Shown piece by piece: positions 23,924 to 31,928 of a DNA stretch of 34,921 nt; within the stretch, counting starts at the first letter, position 1, and the number at the start of each line of letters is the position of its first letter. Source of the stretch: Prevotella aurantiaca JCM 15754 (GTDB taxonomy: Bacteria > Bacteroidota > Bacteroidia > Bacteroidales > Bacteroidaceae); contig NZ_BAKF01000026.1 in NCBI RefSeq assembly GCF_000614025.1, forward strand, positions 1 to 34,921, given 5' to 3'. The notes under the pieces are model-generated. The model was not told the DNA's origin. It worked only from the letters and a program-made list of their open reading frames with translations, and ran no database searches. The position numbers were made by a program, and so were the translations under genes.

Positions 23924-25651
23924 ATGGGAATAAAATCACTTTTCAATACTCCAAAGACCAAATACAACGTTAGAGACATCTTTCGTTGGCTTTGGCGTGC
24001 GTGGCGAGGTAACCGATTACAGGCTATACTTAACGCACTGGTAGGACTTTTAGGTGTTATTATTTCTCTGTCATCGGTATGGGCTGTTCAACACGCCATA
24101 GATGTTGCATCGCACGAAATAGAGGGTAAGATTCTCATAGCAGTACTCTTAATGGGTGCACTTATACTTTGCAACTTTGGCTTAAACATAGCTTCTGTTT
24201 GGATTCGCAACCTCTTAGGGATTAAAGCACAGAACCGAATGCAACAGAAATTGCTTGATCGTATCTTGCGTTCTAAATGGAATGGTAAGGAAAGTCTCCA
24301 CTCTGGCGATGTGCTAAACCGCTTAGAGACTGACGTTGCAAACGTTGTAAACTTCTTAACGGAGGTTATTCCTAACTCGCTTTCAACGTTAGCGCTCTTT
24401 ATTGGCGCCTTCAGCTATCTGTTTTTAATGGACTGGCGCCTTGCAATTGTCATTGTTATAATGATTCCTATCATTATTCTTTTCAGTCGAGTTTACGTAC
24501 GACAGATGCGCCATCTAACCAGCGAAGTGCGCTCATCTGACTCTAAAGTACAAAGCATTCTGCAAGAAACGATTCAGCATCGTATGCTTATTAAGACCTT
24601 AGAGGGCGATGGCGCAGCGGTAGATAGGCTGGAAGACACGCAAAGCGTACTACGAACAAATGTCGTACGCCGTACAAAGTTCTCTGTTTTCTCTTATCTT
24701 GTACTCAATTTAGGCTTTTCTACTGGCTATCTTGTCGCCTTTGCATGGGCTGCAACAAGGCTTTCATCAGGCACTCTGACCTTTGGTGGCATGACGGCTT
24801 TCCTACAATTGGTAAACAAGATACAAAGTCCTGCGCGCCAACTCACTCACCTTATTCCTCAATTTGTTTCTGTTTTCACAGCCGCAGAGCGTTTGATGGA
24901 GTTAGAAGAAAATCCTTTGGAAGAACAAGGAGAGCCTATTGAGATGGCATCACCATGCGGCGTTCGTTTCACTGATGTGGCTTTTGCATACGAAGACTCG
25001 GAAGATAACGTTATAGAACACCTTAACTACGACTTCTATCCTGGCTCTTGTACAGCCATTTTGGGTGAAACTGGTTCAGGAAAGACTACTATGGTGCGCA
25101 TGATTTTAGCACTTCTGCACCCCAATAGTGGTAAGGTGGAAATATATAACCGAAAAGAAAGCCGCGAATTAAGTCCACTTCTGCGCACCAATTTCGTGTA
25201 TGTACCACAAGGTAACACGTTGATGAGTGGTAGTATTCGAGACAATCTACGTCTCGGAAAGCTTGATGCTACTGATGAAGAGATGGAAGAAGCATTGAAA
25301 CAGAGCTGTGCCGACTTCGTATTAGAACTTCCCGATGGACTCAATACGCTATGTACTGAACAGGGAGGGGGCCTCAGCGAGGGGCAAGCTCAACGCATTT
25401 CGATAGCACGCGCCTTACTTCGCAACCGCAGTATCATGCTTTTCGATGAAGCAACATCTGCACTTGACCCCGAAACAGAACGAGAACTCTTGCAGAATAT
25501 CCTCTCAAAGCACAACAAAACCATAATATTTATTACCCACCGACCAGCGGTAGTAGAATATTGCGACCAGACTTTAGAGATAGAGAAACAACATTCGCAC
25601 AGGGAATATATAAAGAAAACACAGGTGCAAACACCAACTGACAAAAGATAA
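23924..25651 (+). CDS. ABC transporter, fused permease/ATPase (exporter type)
   Basis: The 575-residue half-transporter probably works as a homodimer in the inner membrane. The transmembrane domain spans about 35-325 with six hydrophobic segments. The nucleotide-binding domain has Walker A GETGSGKT (381-388), Q-loop VYVPQGN near 427, signature LSEGQ (484-488), Walker B IMLFDEA (504-510) and switch histidine H539. It resembles the MsbA/lipid and multidrug exporter group. The substrate cannot be inferred. It lies 22 bp before the TlpA-TonB gene, which suggests cotranscription. Confidence 0.92.
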   Translation: MGIKSLFNTPKTKYNVRDIFRWLWRAWRGNRLQAILNALVGLLGVIISLSSVWAVQHAIDVASHEIEGKILIAVLLMGALILCNFGLNIASVWIRNLLGIKAQNRMQQKLLDRILRSKWNGKESLHSGDVLNRLETDVANVVNFLTEVIPNSLSTLALFIGAFSYLFLMDWRLAIVIVIMIPIIILFSRVYVRQMRHLTSEVRSSDSKVQSILQETIQHRMLIKTLEGDGAAVDRLEDTQSVLRTNVVRRTKFSVFSYLVLNLGFSTGYLVAFAWAATRLSSGTLTFGGMTAFLQLVNKIQSPARQLTHLIPQFVSVFTAAERLMELEENPLEEQGEPIEMASPCGVRFTDVAFAYEDSEDNVIEHLNYDFYPGSCTAILGETGSGKTTMVRMILALLHPNSGKVEIYNRKESRELSPLLRTNFVYVPQGNTLMSGSIRDNLRLGKLDATDEEMEEALKQSCADFVLELPDGLNTLCTEQGGGLSEGQAQRISIARALLRNRSIMLFDEATSALDPETERELLQNILSKHNKTIIFITHRPAVVEYCDQTLEIEKQHSHREYIKKTQVQTPTDKR

Positions 25652-25673
25652 AAACAATTAAAATAAAAATAAA

Positions 25674-26600
25674 ATGAAAAGAACTATTCTATCGGCAATG
25701 CTTCTTTTGGCAACTTTTGCCACTGCTATGGCGCAGGATTTAGACAGCAAATATGCCACCAACTTACTGAAACCAGGTACTCTTGCCCCCGATTTCACAT
25801 TGCGTACAGCCGACGAAAAGGACATTAAACTCCGTGCTTTCCGTGGTAACTATGTTATTTTGGACTTCTGGGCATCTTGGTGTCCCGACTGCAGAAGGGA
25901 CATTCCAGCCATGAAACAGCTGTGGAGCGATTTCATGGACTACAATGTTCGCATCATAGGTATATCGTTTGACACGAACAAAGAGGCTTGGGTGAACACC
26001 TATTGGGACAAATATCAAATGAATTGGACACATGTAAGCGAACTGAAAAAGTGGAAGAAAGAAACCAAAATAGACCGTTTATATCATGTTGATTGGATTC
26101 CTACCATGTATTTGATAGACCCTTACGGCAAGATTGTACTGGGAACGGTCGAGATTGAAAGGCTTCGTGCCACTTTAGAGGAGCTGAAACCACGTATGAA
26201 AATGTCGTCAGTAGACGTCAAATCAACCTATGTAGGCGGCAGAGAGGCGATGGAAACGTACTTAAAAGACCATCAAAAGTACGATTTACAGACTTACAAG
26301 ATGCGCTTTAGTGCTAAAGTTGAAGTATCGTTTGGTGTAGAAATGGACGGAACAATTACGGGAGTACGTGTTCTTAACATTACTGACGTGAAGACAAACA
26401 ACCATAAATACGATAAGTTATCAGAGGCTAAGAAGGCTAAAGCAATGGATATTGCAACCAAAAACTTCCGCAATGAGGCGGTACGCTTGGTAAAACGCAT
26501 GCCCAAATGGACACCTGCAGCAAAGGACGGACGCCCTGTGAAAGACCAACAGGTTATAACTATTGAGTTCGATCCATTCTATAATAGTATTATTAAGTAA
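25674..26600 (+). CDS. Periplasmic TlpA-like thioredoxin fused to a TonB C-terminal-like domain
   Basis: The protein has 308 residues. A signal peptide (1-20, ending ATAMAQ) indicates export. There is no lipobox and no extra membrane anchor. Residues 33-170 form a TlpA/AhpC-type redoxin with active site WCPDC (C70, C73) and a cis-proline loop VDWIPT (P143), so redox activity is likely. Residues about 186-303 look like a TonB C-terminal domain: YVGGREAMETYL, AKVEVSFGVEMDGTITGVRV and EAVRLVKRMPKWTPAAKDGRPV. That domain normally contacts outer-membrane receptors, but here the TonB transmembrane helix is missing. It may dock a thiol oxidoreductase to envelope partners, which is inference. It is last in the nadK/ABC run. 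Confidence 0.88.
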   Translation: MKRTILSAMLLLATFATAMAQDLDSKYATNLLKPGTLAPDFTLRTADEKDIKLRAFRGNYVILDFWASWCPDCRRDIPAMKQLWSDFMDYNVRIIGISFDTNKEAWVNTYWDKYQMNWTHVSELKKWKKETKIDRLYHVDWIPTMYLIDPYGKIVLGTVEIERLRATLEELKPRMKMSSVDVKSTYVGGREAMETYLKDHQKYDLQTYKMRFSAKVEVSFGVEMDGTITGVRVLNITDVKTNNHKYDKLSEAKKAKAMDIATKNFRNEAVRLVKRMPKWTPAAKDGRPVKDQQVITIEFDPFYNSIIK

Positions 26601-26658
26601 GCATTAGCTCTTGCAAAATACTACTATTATTTTGTAAAGAAAATATCTTGAAAAAACG

Positions 26659-26820
26659 ATAATATCGGTTTGAGATTACAAAAGTGCCTGTTTTGCGTTG
26701 CAAAACAGGCACTTTTGTTGTGTAAAACAGGCACTTTTACAACGCAAAACAATGGGTATTACAATACATTGATAATAAGACTGTTACACAAGACTTACGC
26801 TTTTGAAAAATATTAACAAG
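26659..26820. repeat. Intergenic repeat element, copy 2
   Basis: It aligns ungapped with 17747-17908. The core hairpin has 18-bp arms (26678-26695 and 26701-26718, loop CGTTG). It contains GTGCCTGTTTTG where copy 1 has GCGCC, and the opposite arm changes to match. Two 22-nt units and AAAACAATGGGTATT (26746-26760) follow. As with copy 1, it lies about 55 bp past a + strand stop in a convergent gap. The rest of 26601-27046 holds only the amylase terminator. Confidence 0.8.
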
Positions 26821-26984
26821 ACTTCAACCTTCTTTGCCTACATAAAATAATGTGCAAAGGGTTTATAGGGGTATTAATAAACAACTCCTTTTAGTTGGAA
26901 GAAACCAGTAATATTAAGCAGCTTAACCTAATTTCAACAGCTCTATGGTAAAGCCTATTCGTTTCAAAACCTATGAAACAAAAA

Positions 26985-27024
26985 CAATGTAGCGACTCTA
27001 CATTTTCGTTGTAGAGTCGCCACA
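26985..27024 (-). terminator. Terminator of the amylase gene
   Basis: GCGACTCTACA (26992-27002) and TGTAGAGTCGC (27010-27020) are perfectly complementary with a 7-nt loop. A further TGT/ACA pair lies outside. The A run at 26980-26984 gives T residues on the - strand. Confidence 0.82.
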
Positions 27025-27046
27025 TCTTTTATAAATCGTTTATCTT

Positions 27047-27411
27047 TTACTTCACTAATACTTTCTTTCCGTTGTGGATATATATTCCTCGTTGTGCTGG
27101 TTTAGCTATACGCTGTCCTGAAAGCGTGTAATAATAAGGGTCGTTAGTCCCATTACGTTCTGCAACAACATTATCGATACCCGTAGAAACAACATTTACC
27201 TTATTCTTTCCACCCTCTTTTTCGCTTGAAATATTGATAAAAGTAGTTGCTTTTATGTTTTCAATATTTACTGTTTGAGGCGATCCTGCACCGACACTGA
27301 ATACAAAATTCACGACGTCAGTAGAGGTTGTAATAGCAAATTCCTTCACAAACCACTTCTTGCCTTCTGCCATTTCGGTTGTCGTAACAATATCACCAGG
27401 CCATGAGCCTT
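27047..27411 (-). pseudogene. Out-of-frame C-terminal fragment of the amylase
   Basis: From about 27403 this frame reads AWPGD or equivalent and then the second half of a CBM26-like starch-binding module. It ends with YYYTLSGQRIAKP and GIYIHNGKKVLVK, the C-terminal tail common in secreted Prevotella proteins. The first Met is at 27373, but the homology starts before it, so this is a fragment rather than a gene with its own start. Confidence 0.8.
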
Positions 27412-29070
27412 AGCTGTTTTGTGGGTTCCGCCCCATATCCAGAAGTTGATAGAAGGGTTAGCGCTGGTCATTTTGGCATTTGCCCAAGCGCCATCGGCAT
27501 TATCTGCATTTACATACACCTTGATATTGTAAGGCTTAAAGTCTACTATGTTGTAGTTACGGGTAATGATGTTCTTTACAACACCATCTACAAGTAATCC
27601 TGCTTTCAGCACAGTTGTACCTACAGGGATAGTCAATGCTTGACCGTTTGTAGCCTTTGCGCTGCTTGCCGTAGGCTCGTTTCCATTGGTTGTGTACACT
27701 ATTTGTGCATTCGCATCGTTACTTACAGCCGTCAGCGTTACACTTTGTTCGCCATCATAGGTGCCGCTTGCAAGACTTGCCCATACAAAATTGGCTTTGT
27801 TCTTCTCTACATAGTAAGCCCAATGGTATCCTCCTGTGAGCTTAACCCAGCGGTTTGTGTTAGAGAAACTCTTTGCTGGACCAAGTACAGTAAGCATATT
27901 ACCATTTGTTCCAGTAGTAGTAAAGGCATAGAAATCGGAACTACTGCTGTATTTTACAGCCTTACTTTCGTTGTTAATGCCTATCAACTTGCGCGCGCTA
28001 ATCATATTCTTGATGTCATTTTTATTAGCTTGATAGTGTTTCAAGAATATGCATGGTGTTCCTGGCATAGCAAGAATATAGGCATTCGCTGCCAATGTAT
28101 CTTTACGAATAGGGTCTTGATGACTGTTGCCACCGCGGTCTTCAGTATCATGATTCTCTACAAAGGTAACAGCATAGCGGGCATATTCTGCCTCCTTAGC
28201 CAAGCCAACGCCATCTAAAGCGGCCCAATTACCATTGTTTACAGCATTGCGAACAGTGTAACGAATAGGGAAATCGAACACAGCACTCGTAGGAACATTA
28301 TTCGATTTAGTGCTTTCAACCCATGCTTTCACCTTATTTATATCACCGTCCCAGTATTCACCAACAGAGAATTCTGGCTTCGCTGCATTATTATAGAGCG
28401 CTGTAAATTTGCCAGCGTAGCCCTTTACCATGTCGTAACGGAAGCCCGCGTAGCCGAATTTATCTTTTAACATCTGCAAATATGCCTTTACTATGGTCTG
28501 CACATTCGCGCTATTGTGATCGAGATCGCGCATTCCAGGCCAGTCTTCTCCTGTGTCCATGAAGTCGCTAAGCTGTACACCGTCCTTCTGTGCTTGTGTT
28601 AGTGCAGCACCTCCATCATCGTTTTTAACAACATCTTTCGATGTCATGGAGTACGTTACATTATTATATGTCTCAGTTGGGAAGTCGAACCAGCCAGCAG
28701 TAGTTGCACGGTGGTTGATAACAACATCGGCAATGGTCTTGATTCCATTCGCTTTGAAAGTGCCAATGAGGCTCAACAGTTCAGCTTCTGTACCGAAAGA
28801 ACTATTGTAATTAGTAAACCAATAGTAGTCGTCGTAGCCCATTGAGGTTGTGTTACGAGCCTGCGCACTTTGTGGAAGCCACACGAGGTCGAAATATTCA
28901 GATAGTTCTTTGGCCTGCGATTCGAGGTTTGTCCACTTCGTATCCTGATATGAATCCCAATAAAAGCCTTGCAGCATTACGCCGCCATAGTTGGCTTTCC
29001 AGCCTTGAGCAAACATGGTTGCTGCAAGAAGCAAAGCCGTAAACAGAGTTGAGGTACGTTTCATATTCAT
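27047..29070 (-). pseudogene. GH13 alpha-amylase interrupted by a frameshift near its C terminus
   Basis: A secreted starch-degrading enzyme. The first frame (27346-29070, 574 residues) has a signal peptide ending TMFAQ and a GH13 (beta/alpha)8 domain. All the active-site regions are intact: DVVINH (115-120), GFRYD with nucleophile D213, acid/base E238 (VGEYWDG) and VENHD with D308. A chitobiase-C-like segment (about 430-512) and the start of a starch-binding module (KPYNIKVYVNADN, CBM26-like) follow. That frame then runs off into unrelated residues (about 27346-27405). The rest of the module (WPGDIV...) and a C-terminal segment ending KKVLVK continue in another frame to 27047. The catalytic part could still be made. 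It could also be a sequencing error. It is the last gene of the starch locus, 200 bp after the susF-like gene. Confidence 0.85.
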
Positions 29071-29203
29071 AATTTGATATTGTTTGTCCTAGTTATTTAT
29101 GGTTTCGTAAATATTCAGAGTTATTTTATTGTTTTGCACAACCTTTGACATTGACTACTCAAAATAGTAGGAACAAACGGTTGCAACATTGCTTTTGTGT
29201 AAA

Positions 29204-29235
29204 TAAAAGGGGAGGACGCAGGTGCATTCTCCCCT
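29204..29235 (-). terminator. Terminator between the susF-like gene and the amylase
   Basis: AGGGGAG (29208-29214) and CTCCCCT (29229-29235) pair perfectly. On the - strand a TTTTATTT tract follows. It lies 36 bp past the susF-like stop, implying that the amylase has separate or read-through expression. I could not identify a clear -7 box for the amylase in 29071-29203. Confidence 0.7.
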
Positions 29236-29270
29236 CTTAAAAAAATAAATTTAAAGTATTTGAAGTCGGT

Positions 29271-30653
29271 TTATTCTGCAATAAGTTCAGCTACAGTGTT
29301 ACCATCATAAGATGGTTTCAACTTAATGGTGTATGTTCCAGCTGTAACTGCAATGTTAGCACCACCATTTGATGTAAGCTTAGTAAGGTCTGTACCACCC
29401 CAACTGATGTTCCATGTACCATTAGCGCGGAACTTTATTTCTCCATTTGAGAGAGTTACATGCTGTGCTACCCATTTGTGAGTTGCTGCATCGTAAGACA
29501 TTACGACGTCATTGTCCCAGCTTCCTGTTGCATCACCAACTATACCGATGGTTGTAATAGGTGTAAGCTTATAAGAAAGAGCTTGCAAATCTATTTCAAC
29601 CTTGTAGAAACCGTTAGGTTCTGTCATCATAATGTTGTCAGCACCACCATCTGTACTGAAGCCCTTACCATAGTTTGTACCATTCCAGTTAGGTTGTGTT
29701 GAGAACTTAAAGCCATTCTGTGTGAGGTACATATAACCAAGATACTTACCATCGAATGCTGGTCCATGGAGAATATCAGAGTGGCTCCATGAGTTCGCAT
29801 CGCCTGCCATGTAGAGGAATTCTGTGAAGTTTAACTTCTCAATCTTGTATGTGTAGGTCAACATATTGATGGTAATGCGATACATACCTGCATTCTTAAT
29901 CATACCAGCTTGTGGGTTTGTTGTGGTAAGTGTACCTTCCATGCTGGTGTCATCTTTTACAGTTGTACCGAGAACACCAGTCTTTCCTTCAGCTAAAAGA
30001 TCGCCATCATAGTTTGTTTTTGTAACAATCTTCCAACGAGTGTTTGGTGCTGTAGTTGTAATAAAGAGTGTAAATACAGGATCTTTATATACATCAGCGT
30101 CGCTATGGCTGAATACTTTAGCATTGTTCTTGCTCCATGACGAAGCATCGGTAATCAAATAGTAAGCTGAATCAATAAATGGAGCATCTGGAATGACCGT
30201 TACTGCAATGGTACCAGCATCAATAAGCGCTGCCTGACCATCTTTTACAGTATTTAGAAATACGTGTGCTTTGAACTTACGAGCTACTGGACGCTTGCCA
30301 AAGTACTTCTCTACCATTGCTTGTACCTCTGTTTTAGTAGCCATTCCTTCTATCGTTGTGTTGATAGTAGTAGCGGTTGCACCATCAAGATCTTCAGGGT
30401 AAAGTTGTATACGAGCGTTTTGCAAGGTGTAGCCTTCAGGAAGCTCAGCCGTAGAGAGGGTGAACAGAGAAACCTGTTCGCCTGCATTGGCTAAGTCTTG
30501 CGTTGCAACAGCATTTGCCTTTATACCTGGAATAGTAATTGAGCCTTCTTCTGAATATGACTGAGGGTTGCCCCATGGCTCGTACTCACCACTGCAAGCC
30601 CCCAAAAAGAGGCTTACAAGTGCGAGTGTAATATATAATGATAATTTCTTCAT
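29271..30653 (-). CDS. susF: SusF-like starch-binding outer-membrane lipoprotein
   Basis: The protein has 460 residues. The lipoprotein signal has the cysteine at C20 (LFLGAC). An N-terminal Ig-like domain (about 35-150) is followed by three tandem carbohydrate-binding-type modules of SusE/SusF type (about 155-265, 275-365 and 366-458). They carry repeated aromatic positions such as AGDANSWSHS, QPNWNGTNYG and WNISWGG. By homology it sits on the outside of the outer membrane and holds starch for the Sus complex. It follows the susE-like gene by 31 bp. The SusE and SusF names are assigned by order and domain number and could be exchanged in a stricter family analysis. Confidence 0.82.
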   Translation of the reverse strand: MKKLSLYITLALVSLFLGACSGEYEPWGNPQSYSEEGSITIPGIKANAVATQDLANAGEQVSLFTLSTAELPEGYTLQNARIQLYPEDLDGATATTINTTIEGMATKTEVQAMVEKYFGKRPVARKFKAHVFLNTVKDGQAALIDAGTIAVTVIPDAPFIDSAYYLITDASSWSKNNAKVFSHSDADVYKDPVFTLFITTTAPNTRWKIVTKTNYDGDLLAEGKTGVLGTTVKDDTSMEGTLTTTNPQAGMIKNAGMYRITINMLTYTYKIEKLNFTEFLYMAGDANSWSHSDILHGPAFDGKYLGYMYLTQNGFKFSTQPNWNGTNYGKGFSTDGGADNIMMTEPNGFYKVEIDLQALSYKLTPITTIGIVGDATGSWDNDVVMSYDAATHKWVAQHVTLSNGEIKFRANGTWNISWGGTDLTKLTSNGGANIAVTAGTYTIKLKPSYDGNTVAELIAE

Positions 30654-30684
30654 ATCTATTTTCTAAAATGATAATAAGTTGTTA

Positions 30685-31869
30685 TTACTTTATTTCACCG
30701 GTCTCTTTTGTGAAGTTCAAGTATATCTTCTGACCAACTGCACCAGCAACACGCGGTGTTTGATCGCCACCTGAGCCACGATAAGAAATCTTATTGTTGT
30801 AGATGATAAACTCTGACTTCCACCAGTCTGAACCTGGTATCTGAACACAGATACGCACACCTGGATCACCATCTGTAGGACCACCTGAAACAGAATTGCC
30901 TATTGCTGGAGAAACAAACTCGCCATCTGCTGTTGCAGGAACAGTGAAGAGGTTTTCTGGTAGAAGGTCCCAACCACCCGATGTGGTACACAATCCTTGG
31001 AGATAAACCTTAGGTTCATTGAAGGTTACGTTATATTTAATGTCGCGACCTTCTACAGTGCACTCAACAATCATTAAGTACCAACCAGCCTGAGATGAAC
31101 CTATATTACCATTAGCGTTAACTATATTTGAGGCTTTTTCGCTTGCAGGATTAATTGTAATCTTGCTGAAGCCAATATCATTGCCGTCCCATGCTTTATT
31201 GCTATTAAACTTAACACCAGCACTTTCGCCTTGTCCGTCAATATAAACAAGATGCCAGAAAATATTGGTTGCACTATGTACAGGTGTCATTTCCAATGCG
31301 CTATCCCAGGACCACTTATTGAAGTTACCAACAAGATAAAGCTTTTCAGGTGTTGTTACAGGAGGAAGAGAGAAGGTCAAATATACATTACTTAATGTAA
31401 TAACATTAGAAATAATTGATGTTCCTTCTATTTCATGACCATCAGCAGTTGTCTGAACAGCCTTTAAACGAATGTAAACAGGAGCTGTTATAGGGAATTG
31501 CTCTTCTCTCAAGCCCTTTGCTACATGCAAATCAGTAAGCAAACTTGCCAACTCAGCAGCATCTATTTCCATCTTAGCAGTAGTGAAAGTTGTTGCCATA
31601 CTCTTTGCATCTGACATATCAGCACTGGTTGCAACTTCTACAGTGTACTTAGTTACAGCAGGATAACCATAGTCCGGCTGTGAACAAGTAAGCTCGATAG
31701 ATTTAGAATTTGCCAAATCGTAAACACCACTGGCCGCAAGTGCGGGCGTATTTAAGTGGAAAGTTGTTGGCGTCTTTATCACTGGGTTTTCGTCATTGTC
31801 GTCGCTGCATGCTGTAAAGAAGCAAACAGAGCAGAGTAACAGCAACGCAGACTTTAATATATTTGTCAT
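30685..31869 (-). CDS. susE: SusE-like outer-membrane lipoprotein
   Basis: I place the start at 31869 (394 residues), because MTNILKSALLLLCSVCFFTAC is a textbook lipoprotein signal with the cysteine at C21. The longer in-frame start at 31917 would add 16 charged residues before it and overlap the intercistronic hairpin. An N-terminal SusE domain (TTFHLNTPALAASGVYDLANSKSIELTC onward, about 30-145) binds the cell-surface complex by family analogy. Two carbohydrate-binding-type modules follow (about 160-275 with LVGNFNKWSWDS, and 278-394). It lies between susD (59 bp) and the susF-like gene (31 bp). Confidence 0.82.
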   Translation of the reverse strand: MTNILKSALLLLCSVCFFTACSDDNDENPVIKTPTTFHLNTPALAASGVYDLANSKSIELTCSQPDYGYPAVTKYTVEVATSADMSDAKSMATTFTTAKMEIDAAELASLLTDLHVAKGLREEQFPITAPVYIRLKAVQTTADGHEIEGTSIISNVITLSNVYLTFSLPPVTTPEKLYLVGNFNKWSWDSALEMTPVHSATNIFWHLVYIDGQGESAGVKFNSNKAWDGNDIGFSKITINPASEKASNIVNANGNIGSSQAGWYLMIVECTVEGRDIKYNVTFNEPKVYLQGLCTTSGGWDLLPENLFTVPATADGEFVSPAIGNSVSGGPTDGDPGVRICVQIPGSDWWKSEFIIYNNKISYRGSGGDQTPRVAGAVGQKIYLNFTKETGEIK

Positions 31870-31895
31870 ACTATTCTTATCTTTTGTGTTGTAAA

Positions 31896-31920
31896 AGCTG
31901 AGGAGTTTCCTCCTCAACTT
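31896..31920 (-). promoter_or_regulatory. Intercistronic hairpin between susD and the susE-like gene
   Basis: On the - strand TGAGGAG and CTCCTCA (31910-31916 and 31899-31905) enclose a GAAA tetraloop. The stem extends outward through a U-G wobble to about 11 bp, and TTTT follows. It starts 9 bp after the susD stop. It may act as an attenuator or mRNA stabiliser. Confidence 0.6.
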
Positions 31921-31928
31921 ATATTGAA

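Noticed and set aside
26678..26760. Possible CRISPR-like short repeats
   Set aside because: The 22-nt units are directly adjacent without spacers, there are only two or three, and no cas gene is present.
27640..28218. 192-aa + strand open frame
   Set aside because: Antisense to the amylase catalytic domain. Composition is typical of a shadow frame.
31870..31917. Upstream start for the SusE-like protein
   Set aside because: The extra 16 residues precede a complete lipoprotein signal and overlap the intercistronic hairpin. Translation from 31869 is more likely.
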